Assembly (NCBI GenBank): GCA_938074045.1
Contig: CALJGI010000002.1
Coordinates: forward strand, 1 to 64,000
Direction of reading: 5' to 3'
DNA length: 64,000 bases
Source: an uncultured Halieaceae bacterium
Lineage (GTDB): Bacteria; Pseudomonadota; Gammaproteobacteria; Pseudomonadales; Halieaceae
Below, in pieces: positions 34,899 to 44,178 of this stretch. Each line of letters starts with the position of its first letter. Within the stretch, counting starts at the first letter, position 1. Under the pieces are notes generated by a model. That model ran no database searches and was not told where the DNA came from. It saw only the letters and a program-made list of their open reading frames with translations. Both the position numbers and the translations under genes were made by a program.

Positions 34899-36881
34899 CT
34901 AGGGTGTGACGATATCGAATGTATCGTCAGGTACCTCTAACAAACTGAAAAACCTCAGCAGATCGACACTCGACCCCTCAATCGCGACATCGTCAGACAG
35001 CATAATATCGCGAAAGCCGGCGTTACCAATTAGCATGTTGACGAACAATTCATGGGTAATGCGCACGGTCGCTTGGGCATCTGGTGACGCCTTGCCAGTG
35101 CTGTGATGGAGCACGGAATTTTCGATCGCCAACGTATGTACTTCGTCAATGTCTGTGAAATCAAAGTTAATTACATAGTTTTTACCCGAGGCTGCCGGCC
35201 CATTGAGCATCACGGCAAGTAATTTCATAAATTCCACTGGAGGCGTTTTCCGCAGCAGGTCACCGGCATTAGACAAACCCATCCCCCTGGAGGGAAGACC
35301 GTGCCTCAATTCCAGTGCCCCGCTCAGGTAGACATCCCGCCAAGGGCCCGACTCTGCCCGGTAAGCCAGCTGGTCATAGGTATCGGCCAACAGCGCTTTG
35401 GCATCGTTATTTTCTGGATCGGCGAATACCAGGTGATTAAGCAGTTCAGCCACCCAGCGGTAGTCGCCATTATCAAAATCAGCGCGAGCGCGTGTTAGCA
35501 GAGCTTCACCACCTCCCATAGTCTCTACGTAGCGACGCGCAGATTCCACCGGAGGCAGGGGATCAAGATTGGCAGGGTTCCCGTCAAACCAACCAAAATA
35601 GCGTTGGTAAACCGCTTTGGAGTTGTGCTTTAGCGTACCGTAATAGCCACGATTGGGGAAACTGGCAGCCAATGCATCAGGAAGTTGAATTTCCTCAGCG
35701 ATTTCTCTGGGCGTCAATCCGCTGGCGGCCAGGCGCAAGGTCTGGTCATGTATATACAAATAACCATCACGCTGTTTTTCAAGAAAATCAATAATCTTCG
35801 CATTTCCCCACATGGGCCAGTGATGACTGGCAAAATATACTTCCGTATCACTAAACAGACGTAGTGCTTCATCAATATAGTTTCCCCACTTGCGGGCATC
35901 TCGCACTTTGGCACCCCGAAGGGTGTAGAGATTATGCATGTTTCGGGAGACGACTTCGGCACCGCAAAAGGCCTTCTTATCAGGCAGGTAAAAGGTTAGC
36001 TCCGCAGGAGCTTCCGAACCCGCTGCATTCTGAAAAATAAACTCCACACCATCGATATGGATGCTCTCCCCGGTGGTATCGATAATGCGTGTCGGTTGCG
36101 TGATGCCGGGACTACCTGCAGCCGGCATCTTGCCCAGCCCAGTATCGACATGTCCCCTGGGTGAACGCTCCAGCCGGTTGCCATACATAAACATAGCACG
36201 CCGGCTCATGGTGCTACCTACCAATACATTCTCACTTGTGGCCTCTTCCATAAAACCAACCGGAGCAAATACCTCAGTACTGCGGTCAGCTTCCATTACC
36301 GAGAGTACACCACCGAAATGGTCTATATGTGAATGGGTGAGAATGACGGCTGACACAGGTCGGCTGGTCAGATGTTTTCTAGCAAACGCAATAGCCTCAG
36401 CTGCGGTTTCTCTACTCGTCAAAGGATCCACAATAATCCAACCGCGCTCACCCTCGATTATGCTCATATTGGCGAGGTCAAATCCTCTTATCTGATAGAC
36501 CCCTTCTGTAACCTCAAACAGACCATGAATATTGTTAAGTTTAGCCTGGCGCCACAGGCTTGGATTGACACTATCCGGGGAGTCGCCGGTGACGAAGTCA
36601 TAACTTGTCATATCCCATGCGACCGTGCCGTCGGGTAGCCAAACTTGAAGTTCTTCCGGCTGAGCAATGAACCCGCGGGTGGCGTCCTCGAAATCACGTT
36701 GATCGGTCAAGGCCAGGGCATCGGCAACAGATTGATTGGCCTGCACAGTAAACTCAGTCGGCGGGCCGTTCCCCTGACTTCCAGGGATCGATTCAACCTC
36801 TGCGGACTCTCCCCCACACCCAAAAAGCACGCAACACAGGAGAAGGAGCGTGGTGCTTATGATTATGTTTATTGTGCTCAT
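34899..36881 (-). CDS. Exported alkylsulfatase (SdsA1/BDS1-like, lipoprotein)
   Basis: A 660-aa type III sulfatase that releases sulfate from alkyl sulfates. Domain order: a lipoprotein signal (LLCCVLFGCGGE), the metallo-beta-lactamase domain with THSHIDHFGGVLSV, EFIFQNAAGSEAPAE and FASHHWPMWG metal ligands, a helical dimerisation domain (about 400-530), and a C-terminal SCP2-like domain (about 545-655). All these parts occur in SdsA1. Zn replaces the formylglycine used by the other sulfatase in this window. It stands alone, convergent with the DJ-1/PfpI gene. Confidence 0.92.
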   Translation of the reverse strand: MSTINIIISTTLLLLCCVLFGCGGESAEVESIPGSQGNGPPTEFTVQANQSVADALALTDQRDFEDATRGFIAQPEELQVWLPDGTVAWDMTSYDFVTGDSPDSVNPSLWRQAKLNNIHGLFEVTEGVYQIRGFDLANMSIIEGERGWIIVDPLTSRETAAEAIAFARKHLTSRPVSAVILTHSHIDHFGGVLSVMEADRSTEVFAPVGFMEEATSENVLVGSTMSRRAMFMYGNRLERSPRGHVDTGLGKMPAAGSPGITQPTRIIDTTGESIHIDGVEFIFQNAAGSEAPAELTFYLPDKKAFCGAEVVSRNMHNLYTLRGAKVRDARKWGNYIDEALRLFSDTEVYFASHHWPMWGNAKIIDFLEKQRDGYLYIHDQTLRLAASGLTPREIAEEIQLPDALAASFPNRGYYGTLKHNSKAVYQRYFGWFDGNPANLDPLPPVESARRYVETMGGGEALLTRARADFDNGDYRWVAELLNHLVFADPENNDAKALLADTYDQLAYRAESGPWRDVYLSGALELRHGLPSRGMGLSNAGDLLRKTPPVEFMKLLAVMLNGPAASGKNYVINFDFTDIDEVHTLAIENSVLHHSTGKASPDAQATVRITHELFVNMLIGNAGFRDIMLSDDVAIEGSSVDLLRFFSLLEVPDDTFDIVTP

Positions 36882-37011
36882 TTTTTCTTCTCGATCTTCT
36901 AATACAGGTCACGACGGGCGGGACGACTAAAGATCTACCTAGATACGAGCATACACACTATTGCACCCAGCATGTTGGTTCCAATACGACGGTCGAAGAC
37001 TAAGGCACGAG

Positions 37012-38454
37012 CTAGTTTTCACCTAACGAAGCGAGAGCTGCCAGTGCACTTGCCCGGGCACACTTGTGATCAACTATCGGAAATGGGTAGTTGTCTCCCA
37101 GCGCTACGCCCACCGATTCCAATACAGACTGTGGAGCTTCCCAGGGACAGTTGAGGTACCGATCTGGCATTCTACTCAGCTCGGGAACCCATTGACGAAT
37201 ATATTCTCCACCAACATCGAATTTCTCACCCTGAGTAATGGGATTGAAGATTCTAAAATATGGAGATGCATCTGCCCCACTACCAGCCACCCATTGCCAC
37301 CCACTGGAATTATTGGCCAGGTTTGCGTCCAGCAATGTATCCCAAAACCAGTTCGCTCCCTGCCGCCAATGGATCAATAGATGTTTGGTGAGAAAAGATG
37401 CCACAATCATTCTTACCCTGTTATGCATGAAGCCCGTTTGCCAGAGTTCGCGCATTCCGGCATCGACCATGGGATACCCGGTCTGCCCCCGTTGCCAGGC
37501 CAGCAGGTTCCCCTTGTCGACCAACCATGGGAACCTCCGGAACTGCTCCTTGAATGCTCGCTCGGGAATATCTGGGAAATGATGTAACAGGTGATGAGAA
37601 AACTCCCGCCATCCCAACTCACTCAAAAACTTGTCTACCTGCCCTTCCAACCCAGTGTCCGCGGCTGCGGCAGAGCGAGCCCGATGCCATACCTCTCGAG
37701 GCGATATCTCACCAAAAGCCAGATGGGGCGATAGTCTGGTAGTACATTGTAGCGCCGGCTGATTACGACCTTCGCTGTAATTTGTAATGCCTTGTCGAAG
37801 AAACGAAGCAACCTTTGCACGCGCCCCCTGCGTCCCGGGAGACCACATATGATGCCACTGTGCACTCCAATCCGGATTTCTTGGGCAAAGTTGCCAATCA
37901 GCCAGGTTCTCACCAGGCACCGGCTGTGACCACTGGGTGATCGTTTGCGCCAAAGCCTTAGGGACAGCGGGCTCACCGCCCGCCCTACAACGCCGCCAGA
38001 ACGGTGTGAACACCTTATATGGCTTACCGCTGAGGTTGGCAATCGTTTCCGGCTCAAAAACCAGGGACCCACCATAGCGTTTCACTTGCACGTCCTGTTC
38101 AGCGAACGCAGCGTTTACTTTCTGTTCCAGGTCAGACGCCCAAGGCTCGTACATCCGGGAAAAAAAGATGCTGTCTGCACCCGTATCTTGCACTAATTGC
38201 TCAAGCAAACTAACTGTCTCGCCACGCCGCAGCACTAGTACCACGCCCCGAGAAGCATAATCATCGGCTAGTGAAACAAGGCTGTGATGCAGCCACCAAC
38301 GGCTGGCTCCGCCCATTGCCCAGTGGCCCGGGGCGCCATCATCCAGAATGTAGCAAGGGATGACTGGTCGACCTGACGCCGCCGCAGCCTGTAAACCGGG
38401 CAGATCGTCGGTGCGCAAATCTTGCCGATGCCAATATATAATGGGTTTTTTCAT
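37012..38454 (-). CDS. phrB: Class I CPD photolyase
   Basis: A 480-aa DNA-repair flavoprotein that splits cyclobutane pyrimidine dimers with blue light. The N-terminal antenna domain begins PIIYWHRQDLRTDDLPGLQA. The FAD-binding C-terminal half has WREFSHHLLHHFPDIPERAF, TGYPMVDAGMRELWQTG, MHNRVRMIVASFLTKHLLI and NNSSGWQWVAGSGADASPYF, all strongly family-like. The ATG at 38454 fits the known start MKKPIIYWHR; the longer frame adds 12 unrelated residues. It precedes no partner gene; in enterobacteria ybgA sits next to phr, and a DUF523-DUF1722 relative is found 6 kb away here. Confidence 0.93.
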   Translation of the reverse strand: MKKPIIYWHRQDLRTDDLPGLQAAAASGRPVIPCYILDDGAPGHWAMGGASRWWLHHSLVSLADDYASRGVVLVLRRGETVSLLEQLVQDTGADSIFFSRMYEPWASDLEQKVNAAFAEQDVQVKRYGGSLVFEPETIANLSGKPYKVFTPFWRRCRAGGEPAVPKALAQTITQWSQPVPGENLADWQLCPRNPDWSAQWHHMWSPGTQGARAKVASFLRQGITNYSEGRNQPALQCTTRLSPHLAFGEISPREVWHRARSAAAADTGLEGQVDKFLSELGWREFSHHLLHHFPDIPERAFKEQFRRFPWLVDKGNLLAWQRGQTGYPMVDAGMRELWQTGFMHNRVRMIVASFLTKHLLIHWRQGANWFWDTLLDANLANNSSGWQWVAGSGADASPYFRIFNPITQGEKFDVGGEYIRQWVPELSRMPDRYLNCPWEAPQSVLESVGVALGDNYPFPIVDHKCARASALAALASLGEN

Positions 38455-38523
38455 ACCAATAGCTACGGCTGCCAGCGGCGACTGGATCAATCTTCAAAGA
38501 TATCCCCAATCAGCACTGTGCCC

Positions 38524-39084
38524 CTAGAGAATTTGCTCTATTCCGCTGATCAAAGCAGCCGCATCTGGTTTCACACTACTGTCAAAGCGATCGGTCACAA
38601 CCCCGTCTTTGCTAATCAAATACTTGTTAAAATTCCATTTCGGTTCGCCCTTCTCCGCGCCTAAACGCCGAAACAAAGGATGCGCATCACTGCCACGTAC
38701 TTTTTGTGGTGCGGTCATCGTGAAAGTAACACCATAGTTTACGTAGCATACCGTCGCGGTTTCCTCTTCAGTTTTTGCCTCCTGGCGAAAATCGTCAGAT
38801 GGCACACCCAGCACAACCAGCCCTCTGTCCTGGTAATGCTTATGCAATGCCTCCAGCCCTTCGAATTGTGGTGTATAACCACAGTGACTGGCTGTATTCA
38901 CCACCAACACTGGCTTGTCACCCAGTAACGAACATAGATCAACCGTATCACTGCTTCTTAACTTATCGACAGAATGGTCCATCCACGGAGCACAATTCCC
39001 AACGGCGGTATTACTTATGAGCAAACCAGCAACCATTCCCAGACCTGACAGGGCACTTTTCATTTTATACATCTCTCTTTTCAC
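38524..39084 (-). CDS. Exported glutathione-peroxidase-family thiol peroxidase
   Basis: A 186-aa peroxidase with the peroxidatic Cys68 in LVVNTASHCGYTPQFEGL (Cys rather than selenocysteine), and the catalytic-tetrad region EPKWNFNKYLIS. A signal peptide (about 8-29) places it in the periplasm, where reduction would depend on thioredoxin-like or glutathione donors. Length is normal for the bacterial form plus signal. It lies 70 bp from the photolyase gene, on the same strand, so both stress genes could be co-transcribed; exported catalase-peroxidase is also in the window. Confidence 0.9.
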   Translation of the reverse strand: MKREMYKMKSALSGLGMVAGLLISNTAVGNCAPWMDHSVDKLRSSDTVDLCSLLGDKPVLVVNTASHCGYTPQFEGLEALHKHYQDRGLVVLGVPSDDFRQEAKTEEETATVCYVNYGVTFTMTAPQKVRGSDAHPLFRRLGAEKGEPKWNFNKYLISKDGVVTDRFDSSVKPDAAALISGIEQIL

Positions 39085-39210
39085 GTTGATTTACTCCTAT
39101 ATACGCAATCTGCCAGAAACTGGATGCAGATTGTTTCTGAACTCGCCAGGTTGATCCAGCTGCGCTTGATGCGCGTACCAACTGTATCATCAATTCGTGA
39201 CAAGAAACGT

Positions 39211-40386
39211 ATGACTACCAACCCGTCAGACAAACAATCTACAGCGGCAGAAATGCTCTCCACCATTCGCGGACTGGCACCTGCTCTCAAGGGCCGGATC
39301 CCGACAGCAATCCGCGACCGTCGTGTACCTGATGAGAACATAGAGGCACTCAAGGACGCTGGGTTCTTTCTGGCATTGCAACCCAAAAAGTATGGTGGTC
39401 ATGAACTGGATCCGCAGGATTTTTTTCGCATGCAACTGGCAATCGCCGAATCCTGCATGTCAACCGCCTGGGCCAGTGGCATTATTGCAGTACATGCATT
39501 CCAGCTTGCATTGATGGATAAAAGAGCACAGGAAGACGTGTGGGGAACAGATATCAACACTCGTGTCTCTTCGTCATACGCTCCGTTGGGCAAGGTCGAA
39601 CCCACAGCTGAAGGCTTTCGGTTAAGTGGTCGATGGGGCTGGAGTTCGGGTTGTGATCACTGCAGCTGGGTATTACTGGGTGCTATCGTGCCAGACGAGG
39701 GATACCGCACCTTTCTTCTTCCACGCAGTGATTATCAAATCATCGATACCTGGCAATCTATGGGGCTACAGGGAACCGGCTCAAATGATATTCTGGTAGA
39801 ACATGCATTCGTCCCCGATTACCGAACACACAAGCAAGCAGATGGTTTCGCCGGCACAAATCCGGGCAGGGAGGTCAATCAAGCACCGCTCTACCAACTA
39901 CCCTGGGCACAAACGTTTGTACGTGTGGTATCCACTCCTGCCATAGGCGCTGCTAGAGCGGGACTGAACCTATACAAAGATATGGTGACTAACAAGGCCA
40001 GCGGTGACCTCACAAAACTGTCGTCAGATAACAGTACGCTGGAGAGGATTGCTAACGCGACTAACGCCATCGAAGAAATGGAGGCTATGTTGTTGCGTAA
40101 TTTTGAAAAAATGATGGCTGCCGCAGAATTAAACCAGTCTATTGCCCTGACTGACCGAGCACTTTACCGCTACCAAGCGTCATTGGTTATCGATCGGAGT
40201 ATCGAGGTCATTGACTCCCTGTTCTCCTCTGCCGGTGGGTCGTCAGTGCTCAACAATAGCGCTATTCAGCAGATTTTCCTCGACATTCATACCGCTCGTG
40301 CCCATGTGGCCAACAATCCAACCCCATTTTCCCGCAATCTTGGTGCGCTCCTTCTTGGTGCAGAGAATCAGGACTTCTTTATCTGA
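39211..40386 (+). CDS. Flavin-dependent hydroxylase, acyl-CoA-dehydrogenase fold (HsaA-like)
   Basis: A 391-aa two-component monooxygenase oxygenase subunit, of the fold shared with acyl-CoA dehydrogenases. The group includes HsaA (steroid A-ring phenol hydroxylase) and p-hydroxyphenylacetate hydroxylase C2. GGHELDPQDFFRMQLAIAES, STAWASGIIAVHAFQL, LSGRWGWSSGCDHCSWVLLG and GLQGTGSNDILVEHAFVP are typical. The ATG at 39211 gives the family length (about 394 aa). A reduced-flavin supplier is needed and is not adjacent. With the extradiol dioxygenase and FAH genes at 0-8 kb, this could form a ring-opening route, but 30 kb separates them. Confidence 0.85.
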   Translation: MTTNPSDKQSTAAEMLSTIRGLAPALKGRIPTAIRDRRVPDENIEALKDAGFFLALQPKKYGGHELDPQDFFRMQLAIAESCMSTAWASGIIAVHAFQLALMDKRAQEDVWGTDINTRVSSSYAPLGKVEPTAEGFRLSGRWGWSSGCDHCSWVLLGAIVPDEGYRTFLLPRSDYQIIDTWQSMGLQGTGSNDILVEHAFVPDYRTHKQADGFAGTNPGREVNQAPLYQLPWAQTFVRVVSTPAIGAARAGLNLYKDMVTNKASGDLTKLSSDNSTLERIANATNAIEEMEAMLLRNFEKMMAAAELNQSIALTDRALYRYQASLVIDRSIEVIDSLFSSAGGSSVLNNSAIQQIFLDIHTARAHVANNPTPFSRNLGALLLGAENQDFFI

Positions 40387-40436
40387 GTGGTGTACATGTG
40401 GATGACTTTCTATCGATGGCTAAACCTCTGACACAT

Positions 40437-41150
40437 TCACCAGGGTAGCTCAGTGCCATCCCATGACAGAAATTGACCACTGCTGCTTTCACCCAATGAA
40501 TCCAGCGTTTTCAATATCATTTGTGCAGCACGATCGGCAGTAAACAATTTGTCTTTGGGCACGCTTTTCTGAAACGGTAGTGACAGATCAGTATCTACGG
40601 TTCCGGGATGCAGGGCCACAACGCGAGCGGCTGGCATAGCGCGCGCCCACTCAAGCGCCAATGTACGTACAGCCATATTAAGCGCAGACTTACTGATACG
40701 ATAACTATACCAGCCGCCGAGGCCATTTTCGCCGATGGACCCTACCCGCGCCGATATTACCGCGAATACAGGTTCCGGACTATTCTTCAACAAATGACGT
40801 GCGTGCTTCGCCAGTAACAAGCTAGGTAGTGTATTAGTCGAAATAACAGTCATGAAATGACTGGGATTTATAGTAGCGATTGTTTTTTCCGGTTTGATAT
40901 CCCCCTTTAGAAGAATACCTACGCAATTTATAATCCAGTCCAGTTGAGATAGTCCGGAAAGCAGTGCTTCAACATCTGCTTCGCAACTGGCATCCAGCCG
41001 TACCCAGTGCATTTTTTCGCCATGAAACGCTGGCTTGTTCCGGTGGTAAGTGCCTATTACAACTCCTACGTCTTCTCGTTCGCACAGATGAGCTGCGACG
41101 GCGGAGCCAATACCCCCACTAGCACCAGTTACCAATATATGCTTTTTCAA
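40437..41150 (-). CDS. SDR-family oxidoreductase
   Basis: A short-chain dehydrogenase/reductase of about 237 aa. The NAD(P) site is LVTGASGGIGSAVAAHL. The catalytic residues are canonical: Ser in VISARVGSIG, and Tyr/Lys in YSYRISKSALNMAV. The start is uncertain: TTG at 41150 has GGAG 7 nt upstream and gives MKKHILVTG; GTG at 41171 adds seven residues. It is convergent with the HsaA-like gene, and likely reduces a ketone or aldehyde. The sequence is unlike the active-site-altered SDR at 4 kb. Confidence 0.88.
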   Translation of the reverse strand: MKKHILVTGASGGIGSAVAAHLCEREDVGVVIGTYHRNKPAFHGEKMHWVRLDASCEADVEALLSGLSQLDWIINCVGILLKGDIKPEKTIATINPSHFMTVISTNTLPSLLLAKHARHLLKNSPEPVFAVISARVGSIGENGLGGWYSYRISKSALNMAVRTLALEWARAMPAARVVALHPGTVDTDLSLPFQKSVPKDKLFTADRAAQMILKTLDSLGESSSGQFLSWDGTELPW

Positions 41151-41294
41151 TCGTAATCTCCCGCGCACCACAATTTGCGCTACTTACATGATACGCTGTC
41201 GTGAGACCATCAGGTATGTTTGACTGGTACTGATCCCGTGTGAGTAAACGACCGTATCATGCAATGAAACCGAGGATCACGAGCACATAGAATC

Positions 41295-41531
41295 ATGAAA
41301 AACAAAGCTCTTATAGACGAAATTACCGATAACAGATCGAACGAGATTGATAATTCTCTGAGAGGCCAATCCCTGAATCGAGCGTCAAAAGGTACGACTC
41401 CCAAAACGATGACGCCCTGGGAATGGGAGGAATGGTACGCATTGAATGGTATTCCTGACAGCCACAAAAGGACACATGACAAATCGCGCTTTGGTTTTCT
41501 GAAAAAAATTTTCAGCTGCAGGTCAGCCTAA
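41295..41531 (+). CDS. Small basic protein of unknown function
   Basis: A 78-aa basic, hydrophilic protein, with no signal or membrane segment. MTPWEWEEWYALNGIP, an aromatic-acidic block, is followed by a lysine-rich tail (KRTHDKSRFGFLKKIF). The composition and its compact block suggest a real gene; no domain is recognised. It is divergent from the SDR gene and overlaps the convergent dioxygenase gene's end by 4 bp. Confidence 0.6.
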   Translation: MKNKALIDEITDNRSNEIDNSLRGQSLNRASKGTTPKTMTPWEWEEWYALNGIPDSHKRTHDKSRFGFLKKIFSCRSA

Positions 41532-42406
41532 TCTCCTGACTGTGCATCAACATCTATCTCCCTTCCGATCTGTCCACGATCAGCCCGCCAGGCAGGCTCC
41601 GGTGGAGTATCGAGCCAGCCCTCGCATTCACCATCGAATACACCGATAGGATCATCACCAGTGCCATGGGGGGTATAGCCAAGCAGCGCTCTCAGACGTG
41701 GCTCAAATTTAGCTGCCACATCAGGCGGAGTTTCAAGGTACTGGTTCGCCTCCTGACGCAACCAACCCAGACAATAGGTATTGATAAGACCCATTCTAGG
41801 TTCCTCGCTATTGTTAGCTCCCCCACCATGCCAGGTCGATCCAAGATAAAAAAGAGCAGAACCTTTGGGCATGACGGCAGACTCCCAGCTCGTAACATTC
41901 GGAAGATGCCAGGAACGCAGAAATCTGTGAGAACCCGCAACTACCCGGGTGCCACCATTTTCCTGGGTGAAATCATTTAGCGCCCACATAACACCAATCT
42001 GAGTTTCAATGCCGGCGAGTTCAATAGGGTAAAGCGAGTCATCGCGATGCAGCGCCTGGGCATTCTCCCCGGGCAGAATCTCAATGGCAGTCAGACTACC
42101 CACCTGATAAGTGGCACAATGTGGTAGCAAGATTTCGTCCGCTACGGCCACCAGCATATCGTGATCCACCAGCGCTGCAGAAGTAGGCGACTCGCGCATA
42201 ATAGCGCCGAAACGACGGGTTTTGTTGCCATCGAATGGGCTCTGCGTATCTATGTCCACCGCCTGCAGGCTGGGTCGTAATTCCCCGGCGACGGCATCCG
42301 CCACCGCCGGCGCAACCAGTTCACTGACAACAACGGCGCCATGCTGGCGCAGGGCTGCGACCACTTCAGTAACAGAGGTGTTGTTATCCAGATAACTGAT
42401 CGCCAT
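41528..42406 (-). CDS. Phytanoyl-CoA dioxygenase (PhyH) family protein
   Basis: A 292-aa Fe(II)/2-oxoglutarate oxygenase. The iron facial triad is likely the H and D of LHRDDSLYP and the distal His in STWHGGGANNS; an Arg at GTRVVAGSHRF contributes to 2-oxoglutarate binding. The start ATG at 42406 (MAISYLDNNTSVTE) follows GGAGAG 7 nt upstream; the longer frame from 42502 has a non-family N-terminus. PhyH members hydroxylate varied small molecules, from fatty acyl-CoAs to ectoine, so the substrate cannot be named. Confidence 0.85.
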   Translation of the reverse strand: MAISYLDNNTSVTEVVAALRQHGAVVVSELVAPAVADAVAGELRPSLQAVDIDTQSPFDGNKTRRFGAIMRESPTSAALVDHDMLVAVADEILLPHCATYQVGSLTAIEILPGENAQALHRDDSLYPIELAGIETQIGVMWALNDFTQENGGTRVVAGSHRFLRSWHLPNVTSWESAVMPKGSALFYLGSTWHGGGANNSEEPRMGLINTYCLGWLRQEANQYLETPPDVAAKFEPRLRALLGYTPHGTGDDPIGVFDGECEGWLDTPPEPAWRADRGQIGREIDVDAQSGD

Positions 42407-42603
42407 ATCATCTCTCCCGCTTTGTAAAATAAATTCTGGCTGGCGTGTGACACCACTAGCCGATCGCCATTGATGTAACCTTATTGTATGTTCGGTCTGC
42501 AATACAGCGCCAGCAGTGACAATTGCCGAGCACGGCGCAACATAGTGTAATGTACCTTTCTGCTGATCGGATAAACGCCGATTTCAAACGATGACTCCAT
42601 GAC

Positions 42604-44148
42604 ATGAATACCGTGCCCGCCCACACAGGGCTCCGGGATCGAGCTCTGCTATTACTTACAGTATTGGTTGCCGGAATAAACCTGTACCAATACCGCCGTC
42701 CAGAAAATGCACTGGACGATGCCTGGATTTCTTTCAGAATCGCCAGAAATCTGGTCGAGCACGGAGTACTGACCTATGACTTGAATCTCCCTCCAGTTGA
42801 AGGCATGACCAATATGCTGTGGACACTGATGTCTGCGGTATGGATATTCATGTTTCCAGCTCTAGACCCCATTATTGTGGCCAGGATGCTGGGAGCGCTA
42901 CTGTTCCTGGCCACGGTAATTCTTACCTATTCAATAGTGCTGAAGCTACAACCAGCATCCCATGGAAATCGCTCTGTACCTGCGTTTATGTCGTCATTGC
43001 TGGTCGCCAGCAATGGATCGCTCGCCTATCACTCAATGTCCGGCCTGGAAACCAGTCTGTGGATGGCCCTCTTTGCCTTCTCACTGTGGCTTGTCCATCA
43101 GATTCTGCACGGAAACGCTCGCGCTCGTATTCACTTGCTTGCAACGCTGTGCGCACTGGCTATTACACGACCAGAGGGAGTATTGCTGTCCAGCCTGATA
43201 CTGGCAGGACTCTGGTTACTCGATAGCCATCGATCCGCGGTTGTAAGGCTCATGCTCGGGTATGGTTTGTTTGTTGCCCTTATAGAGTGCTTCCGCTTTC
43301 TCTATTTCGGTGATTTGCTACCCAATACCTATTACGCAAAACCTCCCAGTGGTTCCCTGGGCATCAACTACCTCCTGAGTTACCTCCTGTTCGGTGTGGC
43401 GGTTATCGGTGTTTTTCCTATTTTCCTGGCTCCCACGATCGCACGGATGACGATATTGATCGCCGGAATTGCGGTCGTCATGGCTGCCGGGGCTGTTCTC
43501 TCTGGTGGCGATTGGATGCCCGGATTCAGGCGATTTACTATCACCACTCTATGCATCTATGTGCTGGCCGGAATCAGCCTCTGCCACCAGAGTCGCTACT
43601 GGCAAGTAATAAGCGGCGCTGCCATCGCCGCCATGATTGTTATGAATATCTACACTGCCTCCAGCGACAAGTTTGAATTTGGACGCTTTACCCATCGCAG
43701 TTTTGCCGTACTGGGGCAAACAGCAGAGGCCAGTTCCGGCGTCTCGGAGGTGGCCCTGCTAGACATCGGAAACTTTGGCTGGCACTTCTCCGGATCAGTA
43801 TTTGATGTGGCGGGACTGACCGACCAGCATCTGGCCAGACTTCCCCGACAGGATAGAGAGTCTGGTAGCTGGGATGAAGCCTATTTTCGAGAAAGGTCAC
43901 CGGAATTGGTGGTCATAGCCATGGCCAACGTCATCGACCCGCAGGCACCACTGTGGGCCAAAGTACGATCACAGGAGCAACCCATGTTGAACTCGCTGCT
44001 GTTACGAGGCGGGTATACCTACCATGCCGCCTATCCACTGGCTGAGACAACCTATCTTTACGTGTTTGTCCGCAACGACCTTAGACTGGATGAAGAGCAA
44101 TGGGGCCCCAGGCGGCAAAGCTCATACTTCACAGAACGCGGATTGTAA
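42604..44148 (+). CDS. GT-C-type membrane glycosyltransferase-like protein
   Basis: A 514-aa protein with about ten membrane segments. Its first loop contains ALDDAWISFRIARNLVEHG, then PPVEGMTNMLWTL. This DD-x-RxxxN-xxG and VEG-T pattern resembles the first-loop acidic site of polyprenyl-phosphate-dependent GT-C glycosyltransferases (the AftB/ArnT-like group). The C-terminal 120 residues form a soluble domain (from about 375). It could attach a sugar at the outer face of the inner membrane; acceptor and donor are unknown. It is divergent from the PhyH gene. Confidence 0.65.
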   Translation: MNTVPAHTGLRDRALLLLTVLVAGINLYQYRRPENALDDAWISFRIARNLVEHGVLTYDLNLPPVEGMTNMLWTLMSAVWIFMFPALDPIIVARMLGALLFLATVILTYSIVLKLQPASHGNRSVPAFMSSLLVASNGSLAYHSMSGLETSLWMALFAFSLWLVHQILHGNARARIHLLATLCALAITRPEGVLLSSLILAGLWLLDSHRSAVVRLMLGYGLFVALIECFRFLYFGDLLPNTYYAKPPSGSLGINYLLSYLLFGVAVIGVFPIFLAPTIARMTILIAGIAVVMAAGAVLSGGDWMPGFRRFTITTLCIYVLAGISLCHQSRYWQVISGAAIAAMIVMNIYTASSDKFEFGRFTHRSFAVLGQTAEASSGVSEVALLDIGNFGWHFSGSVFDVAGLTDQHLARLPRQDRESGSWDEAYFRERSPELVVIAMANVIDPQAPLWAKVRSQEQPMLNSLLLRGGYTYHAAYPLAETTYLYVFVRNDLRLDEEQWGPRRQSSYFTERGL

Positions 44149-44178
44149 TCATGTCCCCTTCTGGAGATGTTATAACAG

